Made by a program: the position numbers and the translations under genes. DNA of 64,000 nt, taken from contig NZ_KE384459.1 of assembly GCF_000425805.1 (NCBI RefSeq), forward strand, positions 98,154-162,153, read 5' to 3'. Origin of the DNA: Pseudomonas vranovensis DSM 16006. GTDB taxonomy: Bacteria; Pseudomonadota; Gammaproteobacteria; Pseudomonadales; Pseudomonadaceae. Position 1 is the stretch's first letter, and the number at the start of each line of letters is the position of its first letter. A model generated the notes under the pieces. It worked only from the letters and a program-made list of their open reading frames with translations. It was not told the origin of the DNA and did not search any database. Positions 44,772 through 55,300 of this stretch are shown here, in pieces.

Positions 44772-47003
44772 ATGAACAACTGGCCACGCCTGGCGCTCTG
44801 CGCAGCCGGGCTTTCCCTCTCGCTGGCCGGCACTGCCTGGGCCGGCCTCAAGGCGGTCGATCCCGGCCCCTACACCCTGGCCACCGGGCGTTACCCGATG
44901 TGGTACCAGGACCACGACAACCTGTCGCTGGAGCTCTGCCAATCCAGGGCCGCGAGCTCTCGCTTGCCGGTCTCGGTGCCACCAAACTACATGTGTACGT
45001 TGCTACCGGAACCCGGCGTGTACGACGATAACCTGCCCCTGGTGTTCCCGGACAACTGGCCGCCAGAGATGTTCTGGTTCCTGGCTGAAACCGAGATCCC
45101 TGCGGTAGGCAACAGTGGCTATGAGCTGGATGTCTACGTCGCCGGTATCGAGGCGGCATTCGCCAGCGAAAACCCGATTGATGGCGACCAGCAGAGCTTT
45201 GCTCGGATCCGCCTGCGGGTCTCGGTGCCCGTGGCCGGCACCTACGTGATCACCCACCCCTACGGCAAGGAAACGGTCAATGTCACCACCCCGGGCCGGC
45301 GGGCAATCAACATCACCCGGGATATCGGCATCGGCGCACCGGGCGACTTCAGCGGCGTGCTCAACGGCGCCGTCGGACCGTTCCTGCGCGGCGTCGGTGG
45401 TCCTTATACCGAGATCAACCCCGACACCGGCGCGACTGAAACCTACATTGGCGACCCGAACCTGACCGAGCGGATCACCGGTAGCCCGTTCAACACCAAC
45501 TTTGTGAGTATCGAGGGCCCGCCCGGCATCATTCGGACCGAACTGTTCACGGTTTCCGGCAAAGTGCTCGATCCTCGCGCGCAGGTGGCGGCGGAGCTGG
45601 AGCGTGCCAGCTACCATCGCAATGCCGCGGGCACCCGTGTCGAGATATTCGCCAAGGCACCCAACAACGCCACCCTGTGCTTCCGCCAGACCCTGGCGCT
45701 GGTACCCGGCACCCCGCCTTCGCCATGCCAGTTCAACCTGCTGAGCGACCACAACGGGCTGTTCTTCGCCGATCACCTGAGCAGCGCAGCACCACCACCT
45801 GTGATCGTCGTCACGGCCACCGACCCTACCGGCGCCAAGCGCCCTACGGCTTTGTCGAGAAAGCTCGCCGACGTGGTCAAGGTGCAGACTGCCCGCTATG
45901 ACTGGGCCAATAAGCGCCTGCGGATCGAGGCCAGTTCCAGCGACGAAGTACAGGTCCCCGACCTGGTTGCCCAGGGCTACGGTCGCCTGTCCAAGTCCGG
46001 CACGCTGCAGACCCTCACCGTCAATGACGTGGCCCAGCCGCCTTCGCACGTGACGATCAAGTCCGCCGCCGGTGGCAGTGACACCGAACCCGTGGTGATC
46101 GTCGGCAATGCACCGGTGGAAGCCGACAACCAGGCGCCACTGGCACAAGCCGACATCGGCAGCACGACCTTCGGTGTTCCGCTGACTCTGACTCTGCTGG
46201 CCAACGACAGCGATCCGGACGGCGACGTGCCGCTGACCATCAGCGACCTCACTCAACCGGCCAGTGACCAAGGCACTGTCGCTTTGAGTGGCAGCACTGC
46301 AGTGATCTATACCCCACCGGCGGTAGTCAATGCGCCCATGGTTGCCACCTTCACCTACCGTGCCCAGGACAAAAAAGGGCTGAAGTCCGAAGTAACCACG
46401 GTGACCGTCAACGTCGCCCCCAACCAGGCGCCAACAGCCGTCAACGACACGGCTGCCACCCTGGGTGTGACGCTGCCGATCAACGTGCTGCTCAACGACA
46501 CCGATCCGGAAGGCAACGGGCCACTGACCGTCGCCAGCGTGAGCCAGCCGGCCGGTGGACGCGGCAGTGTGAGCACCGATGGCAACCTGGTCACCTACAC
46601 CCCACCGGCCACCATCACGGCAGCCTTCACGACCACCTTCACCTACGTCGCCCGGGACAGCCTCGGCGCCCTGTCGGCACCGGCCACCGTCACCGTGCAG
46701 GTCTCGCCACGGCCAGCAGCGGAAACTTTCGCCGTAACCGCCGCGACCGTCACCGCGCGTTCCAACAACCGCTTCAACTGGGACCTCTCCGGCACTTCCT
46801 CGGTGACGACCGGCAACACCATCACCGTGCAGGTCACCACCCCGACCGGGCTGGTCACCCTGGGCAGTACCACCGTGCCGCTGACCGGGCGCTGGCGGTT
46901 GACGGTGAGCAACAGCACCACGGTGGTTCCGACCGCAGCACCGACGGCGACCATCCGCAGTAGCCAGGGCACCGTTCGTACCGTGCCGGTCACCGTGCAG
47001 TAA
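44772..47003 (+). CDS. Secreted protein of unknown function, paralogue B, with Ig/cadherin-like repeats
   Basis: A 743-residue exported protein. I choose the ATG at 44772 because AGGAGG precedes it and a signal peptide follows at once (LALCAAGLSLSLAGTAWA); an ATG at 44733 overlapping the previous stop (ATGA) is the alternative. Residues to about 290 repeat the module of paralogue A (VDPGPYTLATGRYPMWYQDH, LELCQSR, YMCTLLP, RRAINITRDIGIG, VGPFLRGVGGPYTEINP). From about 460 there are two VCBS/Ig-like repeats (NQAPLAQADIGS and NQAPTAVNDTAATLG with LNDTDPEGNGPLTV) and a last beta domain. Ig-like repeats usually project an adhesive module from the cell surface. Confidence 0.8.
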   Translation: MNNWPRLALCAAGLSLSLAGTAWAGLKAVDPGPYTLATGRYPMWYQDHDNLSLELCQSRAASSRLPVSVPPNYMCTLLPEPGVYDDNLPLVFPDNWPPEMFWFLAETEIPAVGNSGYELDVYVAGIEAAFASENPIDGDQQSFARIRLRVSVPVAGTYVITHPYGKETVNVTTPGRRAINITRDIGIGAPGDFSGVLNGAVGPFLRGVGGPYTEINPDTGATETYIGDPNLTERITGSPFNTNFVSIEGPPGIIRTELFTVSGKVLDPRAQVAAELERASYHRNAAGTRVEIFAKAPNNATLCFRQTLALVPGTPPSPCQFNLLSDHNGLFFADHLSSAAPPPVIVVTATDPTGAKRPTALSRKLADVVKVQTARYDWANKRLRIEASSSDEVQVPDLVAQGYGRLSKSGTLQTLTVNDVAQPPSHVTIKSAAGGSDTEPVVIVGNAPVEADNQAPLAQADIGSTTFGVPLTLTLLANDSDPDGDVPLTISDLTQPASDQGTVALSGSTAVIYTPPAVVNAPMVATFTYRAQDKKGLKSEVTTVTVNVAPNQAPTAVNDTAATLGVTLPINVLLNDTDPEGNGPLTVASVSQPAGGRGSVSTDGNLVTYTPPATITAAFTTTFTYVARDSLGALSAPATVTVQVSPRPAAETFAVTAATVTARSNNRFNWDLSGTSSVTTGNTITVQVTTPTGLVTLGSTTVPLTGRWRLTVSNSTTVVPTAAPTATIRSSQGTVRTVPVTVQ

Positions 47004-47027
47004 CCCGCGGCAACAGGAGATACGACC

Positions 47028-47495
47028 ATGGCGCGCCTGACCACCCTGCTGATGTGCCTGACCTTGATCGGTCAGGCCGCCCTGGCCGATGACCTGATGG
47101 ACAACGCCGACCTCGCCGTTGGCGGTGATCTGGGCGAACCGCTGTCGATGCAGCCACTGCCCGCTGGGCAGCAGGCACTAATAGACCAGAACGGCCAGTC
47201 CAACCGCGCCGCCATCGGCCAGGACGGTCAGGCCCTTCTGGGCCGCATCGTCCAGTCCGGCGGGGCACAGGAGGCGTACATCCTGCAGCAAGGCAGTGAC
47301 CTGATGGCAACCATTACCCAGCAAGGTTACGGCAACGACGCTTCGATCACCCAGAGCGGCAGTAACAACCGCGCCCAAATCGAGCAATACGGAAATAGCA
47401 ACAGTGCCAGCATCGTCCAGGCCGGTACGGGGCTCTCAAGCTCCGTGATCCAGGCCGGTAGCGGGCAGCACGTGCAAGTCAATCAATACCGTTAA
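47028..47495 (+). CDS. Curlin-repeat protein, CsgB-like (short)
   Basis: A 155-residue exported protein. After the signal peptide (LLMCLTLIGQAALA) come about five curlin-type units of the form Q-x-G-x2-N-x-A-x3-Q (IDQNGQSNRAAIGQDGQA, ITQQGYGNDASITQSGSN, IEQYGNSNSASIVQAGTG). The basic C-terminus (VQVNQYR) recalls the CsgB nucleator. CAGGAG precedes the ATG. In E. coli the nucleator starts polymerisation of the major curlin; the same pairing is inferred with the next gene. Confidence 0.83.
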   Translation: MARLTTLLMCLTLIGQAALADDLMDNADLAVGGDLGEPLSMQPLPAGQQALIDQNGQSNRAAIGQDGQALLGRIVQSGGAQEAYILQQGSDLMATITQQGYGNDASITQSGSNNRAQIEQYGNSNSASIVQAGTGLSSSVIQAGSGQHVQVNQYR

Positions 47496-47511
47496 ACCTG
47501 GAGGCAACACC

Positions 47512-48969
47512 ATGTTCAAGCTCGCTCCCCTAAGCGCCGCCATTGTTCTGGCCCTTGCCGGCCAGGTCATGGCTGACAACAGCCAGTCTACCCAGAACCA
47601 GACCGGTACCGAAAACATCGCCGAGGTCAAACAGACAGCGGCGGCCATGAGCACAACCACCCAGAACCAGATAGGCCTGGGCAACAACCACATGACGGTG
47701 CAGGAAGGAGGCAACAGCAGCATCAACCAAAGCACCGTGGGCGACTACAACGCAGGCTATGCCGAGCAACTGTTCGAGTTTGGCAGCCAGATCAATCAGC
47801 AGTCGGCCGGGGCGTTGAACAACACCCATGCCAGCCAGTCCCTGGGCACCGAGAACCAGGCCCTGCAGACCCAGGAAGGCAACGGCAACTTCTCGTTCGT
47901 CTACCAGGACACCCAGACCAGCAGCCAGGCCACCACGCTGCAATACGGCAACGACAACCGTGCCTTCGCCGAGCAACTGAACCCCACCATGGTCACCAGC
48001 GGCATCAACAGTGCGCTGGTCATCCAGAACGGCACCAACAACTACGCCGCCGCCGAACACATCACCCACAACAGCGGTCAGGTCGGCATCTACCAGACCG
48101 GCGACGACAACTGGGCCTATGGCGACCAGCGCGAAGGCCAGGGGGGCACCGTGGCTATCACCCAGATCGGCACGGCCAACTCCACGGAAGTCTGGCAGGA
48201 CACCCAGGCCAACAGCCAGGCGACCGTCACTCAGATCGGCCAGACCAACGAAGGCGTGATGGACCAAAGCTTTGGTGACAACAACGTGGCCAGCATCTTT
48301 CAGGTTGGCGATCTGAACGCCATCTATGCCGACCAGTTTGAATCGATGGGATCGCTTGCAACCCTGGTGCAGTCCGGTAGCGGCAACGTCAGCTACACCT
48401 ACCAGACCGGCGACAACCATGTGTTGTCGGTGACGTCCTCGGGCACAGGCAACAAGGTGCTGGCCAGCAACTGGAAAGGTGACAAATCCGGTGGCCAGTT
48501 CGGCAGCAACCAGCGCGCCGAAATCAACCAGGCCGGCACCGGCAACAGCGCCAACCTGACCCAGAAGGACATGAACCAGTTGGCACGTCTTAACCAGAAC
48601 GGCACCGGAAACACCGCCGAACTGACCCAGGCCGAGACCCATAACGAGCTGTATTTCGAGCAGAACGGCAGCGACAACCTGTTGATCGCCGATCAGCGCG
48701 GCAGCGAAAACTACGCCTCAGGCACCAGCATTGGCGCGAGCAACAACATCAAACTGGACCAGTCCGGCAGCGGCAACCAGAGCTACACCTGGCAGCTGTA
48801 TGGCGACAACAACAAAGCCACCATCACCCAGACCGATGGCGTCAATGTTGCTTTCGTGACCCAGGGTGGCTCGGGTAACCAGGCCATGGTCGATCAGAGT
48901 GGTGCGAGCATGACCGCAACCGTGCAGCAGTTCGGTACCGGCAACCAGGCGACGGTGCTGCAGCAGTAA
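47512..48969 (+). CDS. Curlin-repeat protein, CsgA-like (long)
   Basis: A 485-residue exported protein with a signal peptide (LSAAIVLALAGQVMA) and around twenty curlin-type repeats, e.g. LNQNGTGNTAELTQAETHN and ITQTDGVNVAFVTQGGSGNQ, rich in Gln, Asn, Gly and Thr with no cysteine seen. E. coli CsgA has five such repeats in 151 residues, so this is a much longer amyloid candidate. GGAGG precedes the ATG. It is the last gene of the sigma-54 operon; no CsgG, CsgE or CsgF homologue is in the window. Confidence 0.85.
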   Translation: MFKLAPLSAAIVLALAGQVMADNSQSTQNQTGTENIAEVKQTAAAMSTTTQNQIGLGNNHMTVQEGGNSSINQSTVGDYNAGYAEQLFEFGSQINQQSAGALNNTHASQSLGTENQALQTQEGNGNFSFVYQDTQTSSQATTLQYGNDNRAFAEQLNPTMVTSGINSALVIQNGTNNYAAAEHITHNSGQVGIYQTGDDNWAYGDQREGQGGTVAITQIGTANSTEVWQDTQANSQATVTQIGQTNEGVMDQSFGDNNVASIFQVGDLNAIYADQFESMGSLATLVQSGSGNVSYTYQTGDNHVLSVTSSGTGNKVLASNWKGDKSGGQFGSNQRAEINQAGTGNSANLTQKDMNQLARLNQNGTGNTAELTQAETHNELYFEQNGSDNLLIADQRGSENYASGTSIGASNNIKLDQSGSGNQSYTWQLYGDNNKATITQTDGVNVAFVTQGGSGNQAMVDQSGASMTATVQQFGTGNQATVLQQ

Positions 48970-49034
48970 GTGCTTCACGGGGCAGGCCCGTTCCCACATT
49001 GCCCCGCCATGGACAACCGCGCGTTTTCCCGCTT

Positions 49035-49073
49035 GGCCGCTACCACCGATGGGGGTGATAGCGGTCCTTTTTC
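49035..49073 (+). terminator. Intrinsic terminator of the curlin-repeat operon
   Basis: Stem of CCGCTACCACC with GGTGATAGCGG (one G-T pair) followed by TCCTTTTTC, 66 nt after the last stop codon. A second GC hairpin (CGGGGCA ... TGCCCCG) lies just before it. Confidence 0.75.
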
Positions 49074-49148
49074 TTTGCGCTCCCGCCACAACTCGCAGAC
49101 CAGAGCCTCGCCTTAATATTTTATTTTTTTCCTGACACCTTTACTTGC

Positions 49149-49167
49149 GAATGATAATCCATATCAT
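49149..49167. promoter_or_regulatory. Fur box
   Basis: GAATGATAATCCATATCAT matches the 19-bp Fur consensus GATAATGATAATCATTATC at 15 of 19 positions and is centred about 78 nt before the receptor ATG. Iron-repressed expression is expected. Confidence 0.8.
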
Positions 49168-49235
49168 TCTCGACCTTCCGAGAGCCCTGGCCTTTTGCCA
49201 GCCCCGCTCACCTTAGGTACCAGGAGAGATCTGAC

Positions 49236-51482
49236 ATGGCGTCGCGCTTCACATTCTGCCCCTTGAGTCTTGCCGTGCTGGCAACACTGGGCACTACTTC
49301 CCTTACCGCTGCTCCCCTGCCCCTGGATCACGGCGAAGTCCAGGTCCAGCCCACCGACCTGCCGGTCGCTGGCAGCCGCCAGGCCATTGAATTGGAGAAC
49401 ACCCGGGTACTGGGCACGGCCGAGGAGGAACTCAAGCAAGCACCCGGGGTGTCGATCATCACGGCCGAAGACATCAAGAAGCGCCCGCCGGTCAACGACC
49501 TGTCCGACATCATTCGCCGCGAACCAGGGGTGAACCTCACCGGCAACAGCAGCAGCGGCGCCCGCGGCAACAACCGCCAGATCGACCTGCGCGGCATGGG
49601 GCCGGAAAACACCCTGGTCCTGATCGATGGCAAACCCTCCACCTCGCGCAATGCCGTGCGCTATGGCTGGAGTGGCGACCGCGACACCCGCGGCGAAACC
49701 AACTGGGTACCGGCCGAAGAAGTCGAGCGCATCGAGATCCTGCGCGGCCCGGCGGCGGCGCGCTACGGCTCCGGCGCCATGGGCGGCGTGGTGAACATCA
49801 TCACCAAGCGCCCGACCCAGGATTATCGTGGTTCGATGACCGTCTACAGCGTGTTCCCCGAAGACGACGCCGAAGGCATGGGCAAGCGGGCCAACTTCAG
49901 CCTCAGCGGACCGATCACCGACGACGTGATCTTTCGCGTCTACGGCAGCCTGAACAAGACCGACGCCGACGACATGAAGATCAACAGCGACCACCAGGCC
50001 TTCGAGGAGTCGTTGATGGCCGGCCGCGAAGGCGTGCGCAACAAGGACGTCAATGGTCTGGTGAGCTGGAAGATCGACCCGTCCAACACTGTCGACCTCG
50101 AGTCCAGCTACAGCCGCCAGGGCAACATCTTTGCCGGCGACACCATGCTCAACGCCGGTGGCGAGTTCGTCGAAAGCCAGGTGGGCAAGGAAACCAACGT
50201 GATGCAGCGTTCAAGTTTCGCCGGCACCCATCGCGGTGACTATGACTGGGGCACCAGCACCGCATCGCTCTCCTATGACCTGACCCGCAACGAACGACTC
50301 AACGAAGGCCTGGCCGGATGGGGCGAAGGCGCCCCCTCTGACGGCGCCGGTCGCTTCGAGTCGCGCCTTCGCAACACTCGCGCCACTGGCGAGGTCAACC
50401 TGCCGCTGAGCGCAGGGTTCGAACAAGTCCTGACCCTGGGTGGCGAATACCTCTACGAGTCGCTCAACGATCCAGGCTCCCTGCGCCCGCAAAGTTATGA
50501 CCCAGGCAGCGAGCTGTCGGGCTTTGACCGCACCCAGACCAAGAGCACCGCACACAGCTACGCCCTGTACACCGAAGACAACATTGAGGTCGGCAGCAGC
50601 ACCATCGTTACGCCCGGGTTGCGCTACGATCACCACGAAGACTTTGGCGGTAACTGGAGCCCGAGCCTGAACGCCTCGCACCAGATCACCGAGGCGCTGA
50701 GCATCAAGGGCGGTATCGCGCGCGCCTACAAGACCCCGAACATGTACCAGTCCAACCCCAACTACCTGCTCTACAGCCGTGGCGGCGGCTGCAACTCCAG
50801 CGAACTCAACAACGGTGGCTGCTACTTGTTGGGCAACGCCGACCTGGACCCGGAAACCAGCGTCAACAAAGAACTGGGCCTGGCCTACGACAAAGGTACC
50901 TGGCGCACCAGTGCGACCTACTTCCGCAACGACTACAAGAACAAGATCGAGGCCGGCAACCAGACGTTGTTCCGGCTGCCCAACGGGCGCCGCATCCTGC
51001 GCTGGGAAAACACCGACAAGGCGGTGGTAGAGGGTGTGGAAGGCAACCTGTTCATCGCCCTGAGCCCAAGCCTGGATTGGAACACCAACTTCACCTACAT
51101 GATCGAGTCCGAAGACAAGAAGACCGGTGAACCGCTGAGCATCATTCCCGAGTACACCGTCAACACCACGCTCGACTGGAATGCCACCGAAAAGCTCTCG
51201 TTCCAGCTCAACGGCACCTATTACGGCAAGCAAGAGCCGCCCAGCTACAACGCCCGCGCCAACGAGGCCCTGGACAAGCGCGTACAGAAAGAAGTCGACC
51301 CCTATGGCCTGGTGGGGATCAGCAGTGGCTATGAATTCAACAAGCACCTGAGCGTGCGGGTGGGCGTGAACAACCTGTTCGACAAGCGCCTGTATCGCGA
51401 AGGCAACTCCGATGAGGCTGGCGCACTGACGTACAACGAACCTGGTCGCGCTTACTACGCCTCTTTTACCACCTCATTCTGA
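49236..51482 (+). CDS. fepA: TonB-dependent catecholate siderophore receptor (FepA/PfeA family)
   Basis: A 748-residue outer-membrane receptor. The signal peptide ends near LTAAPLP. The plug domain (about 60-210) includes GARGNNRQIDLRGMGPENTL, LIDGKP and VRYGWSGDRDTRGETNWVPA, which are hallmarks of FepA/PfeA enterobactin receptors, and YGSGAMGGVVNIITK. The barrel has the cysteine pair GGGCNSSELNNGGCYLLGN in a loop position shared with FepA. Ends in ASFTTSF. Imports ferric catecholate siderophore using TonB. AGGAGAG precedes the ATG; a Fur box lies upstream. Confidence 0.92.
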   Translation: MASRFTFCPLSLAVLATLGTTSLTAAPLPLDHGEVQVQPTDLPVAGSRQAIELENTRVLGTAEEELKQAPGVSIITAEDIKKRPPVNDLSDIIRREPGVNLTGNSSSGARGNNRQIDLRGMGPENTLVLIDGKPSTSRNAVRYGWSGDRDTRGETNWVPAEEVERIEILRGPAAARYGSGAMGGVVNIITKRPTQDYRGSMTVYSVFPEDDAEGMGKRANFSLSGPITDDVIFRVYGSLNKTDADDMKINSDHQAFEESLMAGREGVRNKDVNGLVSWKIDPSNTVDLESSYSRQGNIFAGDTMLNAGGEFVESQVGKETNVMQRSSFAGTHRGDYDWGTSTASLSYDLTRNERLNEGLAGWGEGAPSDGAGRFESRLRNTRATGEVNLPLSAGFEQVLTLGGEYLYESLNDPGSLRPQSYDPGSELSGFDRTQTKSTAHSYALYTEDNIEVGSSTIVTPGLRYDHHEDFGGNWSPSLNASHQITEALSIKGGIARAYKTPNMYQSNPNYLLYSRGGGCNSSELNNGGCYLLGNADLDPETSVNKELGLAYDKGTWRTSATYFRNDYKNKIEAGNQTLFRLPNGRRILRWENTDKAVVEGVEGNLFIALSPSLDWNTNFTYMIESEDKKTGEPLSIIPEYTVNTTLDWNATEKLSFQLNGTYYGKQEPPSYNARANEALDKRVQKEVDPYGLVGISSGYEFNKHLSVRVGVNNLFDKRLYREGNSDEAGALTYNEPGRAYYASFTTSF

Positions 51483-51492
51483 GGTCCTACAC

Positions 51493-51518
51493 CAGGCCGG
51501 CGCTAAAACGTCGGCCTG
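51493..51518 (+). terminator. Probable terminator of receptor gene
   Basis: CAGGCCG / CGGCCTG stem with a 12-nt loop, 10 nt after the stop codon. No strong T-run follows, so confidence is moderate. Confidence 0.5.
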
Positions 51519-51718
51519 CACCCCTAGATTTATCGTTTTAGCATCAATAGTTTGTAGGAATACTCTCAGTTTTCGCCCGTTTTAATCCACGCCAGCACAC
51601 TTCCTATACTATCGCTCCTTGATTCGACATATCGTGAGTGCCCTTCCGGCTATAACCAGATTTTCCTTCCTGAACGACTCGGGAATTAGCCCCACAGACC
51701 CGATTATGGAGTTGCACA

Positions 51719-52330
51719 ATGACCTCGGTGTTGATTGTTGAGGATCATGCGATAGTTCGCTATGCGTTGATTACCTTGCTCGAACGCGATCGCCATCAGA
51801 TCGTCGGTGAAACCGCCGATGGCTCCAACGCCGTAGCGTTGGCGCGCAAGCATTGCCCAGAAGTAGTGATACTTGACCTTGGCCTGAAAAAAATGGACGG
51901 CCTGAGCGTGCTCAGAAGTTTACGCACCCTCGCCCCGCCACCCCGGGTGCTGGTGCTCACCGCCCAGCCCCCTGACCTGTTTGCGCGACGCTGCCTGGAT
52001 GCCGGTGCCTCGGCGTTCGTGTCCAAGGACAACGACCTGACGGCAGTCACCTTCGCCATGGACGCGATACTCAAGGGCTATTCACTGTTCCCTGACCTGT
52101 CGAACTTTCGCAGCCCGCTCAAGAGCGAAGCGGAACGCCTGGCCAAACTGTCTGACCAGGAGTTGAACGTTCTGCGGCTATTGGCGCGGGGAGAGTCGAA
52201 CAACGAGATTGCCGAGCGCATGCTCCTGAGCGCGAAGACCATCAGCACCTACAAGACCCGGATCATGGAGAAGCTGGAAGTCAGCTCGCTGGTAGCCTTG
52301 TTCGAATTGTCCAGGCGCAACGCGCTCTGA
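51719..52330 (+). CDS. LuxR-type response regulator (BvgA/EvgA-like)
   Basis: A 203-residue regulator. Receiver domain with Asp53 (VVILDLGLKKMDGLS) and Lys in AFVSKDNDL; LuxR HTH from about 140 (LAKLSDQELNVLRLLARGES, ISTYKTRIMEKLEVSS). GGAG precedes the ATG. The hybrid kinase gene follows after 7 nt, so they form a BvgA/BvgS-type pair. Targets are unknown; the iron receptor upstream and the chemoreceptor downstream are neighbours but with separate signals. Confidence 0.9.
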   Translation: MTSVLIVEDHAIVRYALITLLERDRHQIVGETADGSNAVALARKHCPEVVILDLGLKKMDGLSVLRSLRTLAPPPRVLVLTAQPPDLFARRCLDAGASAFVSKDNDLTAVTFAMDAILKGYSLFPDLSNFRSPLKSEAERLAKLSDQELNVLRLLARGESNNEIAERMLLSAKTISTYKTRIMEKLEVSSLVALFELSRRNAL

Positions 52331-52337
52331 ATCGCCC

Positions 52338-55300
52338 ATGCACCTGCTGACTGTATTGCTGCTCGGCAGTTTGCTTGCCTTTTCGCCGTCCCCCTCCCTT
52401 GCCTCGAATACTGGCGAACTCCGCCAGTTACTCGCACGCTCGGTCAGCAGCAGCGTTGCGCCGATCCTCTCGCCTGAAGACCGACGCTGGCTGAGCAACA
52501 GGCAGCGGTTACGCCTGGGCACGTCATCGCCGGACTACCCCCCCTTCGATATCAATGTCAGTGACAACGAGTATGAGGGGCTGACGGCCGACTTCGCCGG
52601 GCTCATCAGCGAGCTCCTGGGTGTTCCCATCGAGGTTCGCCGTTATGCCAGTCGTGACCTGGCCATTGCTGCCCTGCAGGCAGGGCAGATCGACCTGCTG
52701 GGCAGTGCCAATGGCTTCGAGGCGGCGCACGCGCAACTGGTGCTCAGCCACCCCTACACCGACGACCAGCCAGTGATCGTGACGGCCGCCGGCAAGCGAC
52801 TACCTGTCGACGCCCCCCTCAACGGCTTGCGCCTGGCCATGGTCAATCACTATCTGCCCAGCCACACCATCCATGACCTGTATCCCCAGGCCAGGCTGCA
52901 ATTGTACAACTCGGTGCAGGCAGGCCTTTCAGCCGTCGCTCTGGGGCAGGCCGATGCGTTCCTCGGCGATGCAGTCAGCAGTGACTACCTGATTACCCGC
53001 AACTACCTGGGTAGCGTGCAGGTGGATCACTTCATCAAGAACACCCGCGGGGGGTTCGCCCTTGCCATGCCCCGCGATGACACCACCTTGCAACGCCTGG
53101 TGAACCTCGCCCTGAGCAGTATCAGCGACAGCGAGCGCTTGAACATCCTGCGTCGCTGGACCAGCGGCAGTGCCAGGGTGCTGCTCGATCGCAGAACACT
53201 TGACCTCGATGCCGTCGAGCGCGCCTGGATCGAGCAGCATCCTGTCGTGCGGGTCGCTTTCAACAAATATTTTGCGCCCTTGAGCTTCTATGACGACAAC
53301 CAGCAATTTCGCGGCATCACTGCCGACGTGCTGGAGCAGGTCGGCCTGCGTACAGGGTTGAAGTTCGACATCCTGCATGTGGACTCGCTGGCAGACCTGG
53401 TCGCTCGGGTTGAACACGGCAGCGCAGATATTGCCGCCGCACTTGCGCCCAGCCAGGCACGCAAAGCGGCATTGCGCTTCAGCCGCCCCTACATGGTCAG
53501 CCCGCGCGTGCTGGTAACGCGCAACAGTCCTGATGCGATACAGAGCGCTGAGCAACTCAAAGGCAAACGCCTGGCGTTGCTACGTGGGCACCCCCTGAAA
53601 ACCGAATTGCAGGCCCAGTTCGCTCCCATCACCCTGGTCGAAGTCGACGACCCGTTGACCCTGATGGAATATGTAGTGGCAGGCAAAGTCGACGCCGCCT
53701 TGGCGTCACAGCTCAATGCCGCCTACTTCATCAGCCGGATGTTCAAGGGCCACCTGCACATCGCCACAATCCTCAGTGACCAGCCGGGCGCTGCAGCCTT
53801 CGCCGTCGCCCACGATGCCACTGTGCTGCACTCGATCCTCAACAAAGCCCTGCTCAGCATCGCGCCGGACGATATGGCCAAGCTGACCGGCCGCTGGCGA
53901 ACCAATGCACTGATCAGCGACAGCCCCTGGTACAACTACCGCAAGCTGGTGGCGATGATTGTGCTGGGTGCCGGCGTGTTGATCAGCGCTGTGATTATCT
54001 GGAACCGCTACCTGCGCAAAGTACTCGAAGCACGCAGTGCAGCCGAACAGGCCTTGCAGCAAGAACTGGGCTTCAGTCGGCAATTGCTTGAACAATTGCG
54101 CGTGACCAAGGACCAGGCTGAAGATGCCAACCGGGCAAAAAGCACCTTCCTGGCCACCATGAGTCATGAAATCCGTACGCCCATGAACGCTGTCATTGGT
54201 CTACTGGAGCTGGCGATCAAGGAGGCCGAGCACGGGCAGGCGGACCGCGAATCGCTGCAGGTCGCCTATACGTCGGCCAACGGTTTGCTGGAGCTGATTG
54301 GCGACGTCCTGGATATCGCGCGCATCGAGGCCGGGCACATGACCCTTGCGCCCCAGGCAACGGATCTGCACGCCTTGGTCAATGGCACCGTTCGCGTATT
54401 CGAGGGCATTGCCCGGCTCAAGGGGCTGCACCTTGGCACTGATCTACATAGCGTCGGGCAAGCGGTGGCGGTCGATCCCGTGCGTCTCAGGCAGGTCCTT
54501 TCCAATCTGCTCAGCAATGCGCTCAAGTTCACTGAGCACGGCAGCGTCACGGTGGGCATGCGACTCGATGAGGACCAACCCGGACACCTGGGTGTCACCT
54601 TGTGGGTCGAGGACACCGGTATCGGGATCAACGCCGAAGATCAGCAACGGTTGTTTCACAATTTTTCCCAGGTCGGGCCTCAACCCACTCGACAGGGGGC
54701 CGGCCTGGGGCTGGTGATCAGCCGCACCTTGTGCCAACTCATGGGGGGGGACCTGCAGTTGTACAGCAAGGAAGGCCAGGGCACGCGCATGCAGGTCAGC
54801 CTCTTGCTGCCCGTGGCCGAGACCACACAGTGCCCGCTGCCTGAACCCTTGTCGCGCCCCCTCCAGACACCCCGGCAATCGATCCTGGTCGTCGACGACT
54901 ACCCGGCCAATCTCATGTTGCTGGAACGGCAATTGAGCGTGCTGGGCCATGAAGTCGATCAGGCGCAAGACGGCCAGCAAGCGCTGGCGCTGTGGCAAGC
55001 GCAGCCGTTTGATGTGCTTATCACCGACTGCAATATGCCGGTCATGGATGGTCACCAACTGACGCGGCGCATCCGCCTGCTTGAGCAGCAGTTGCAGCGT
55101 CCTGCCTGCCTGATCCTCGGGCTGACGGCCAATGCCCAGGCCGAAGAGCGCCAGCGTTGCCTGGACAGCGGCATGAATGACTGCCTGTTCAAACCTATCA
55201 GCCTGAACGAACTGCGCCGTCACCTTTATTCGGCTATCGCCCCTCTGCCACCGGCCGCTGCGCAGCTTGACGAGCACGCCAGTGGCTTTGATGTCGACAA

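Noticed and set aside
47530-48642. 370-codon minus-strand ORF opposite the curlin-repeat gene
   Set aside because: It mirrors the repeat periodicity of the plus-strand protein and lacks a start signal.
47178-48969. Repetitive DNA as possible CRISPR or satellite
   Set aside because: The repetition is at the protein level (curlin units of about 22 residues) with diverged bases; there are no identical repeats with unique spacers.
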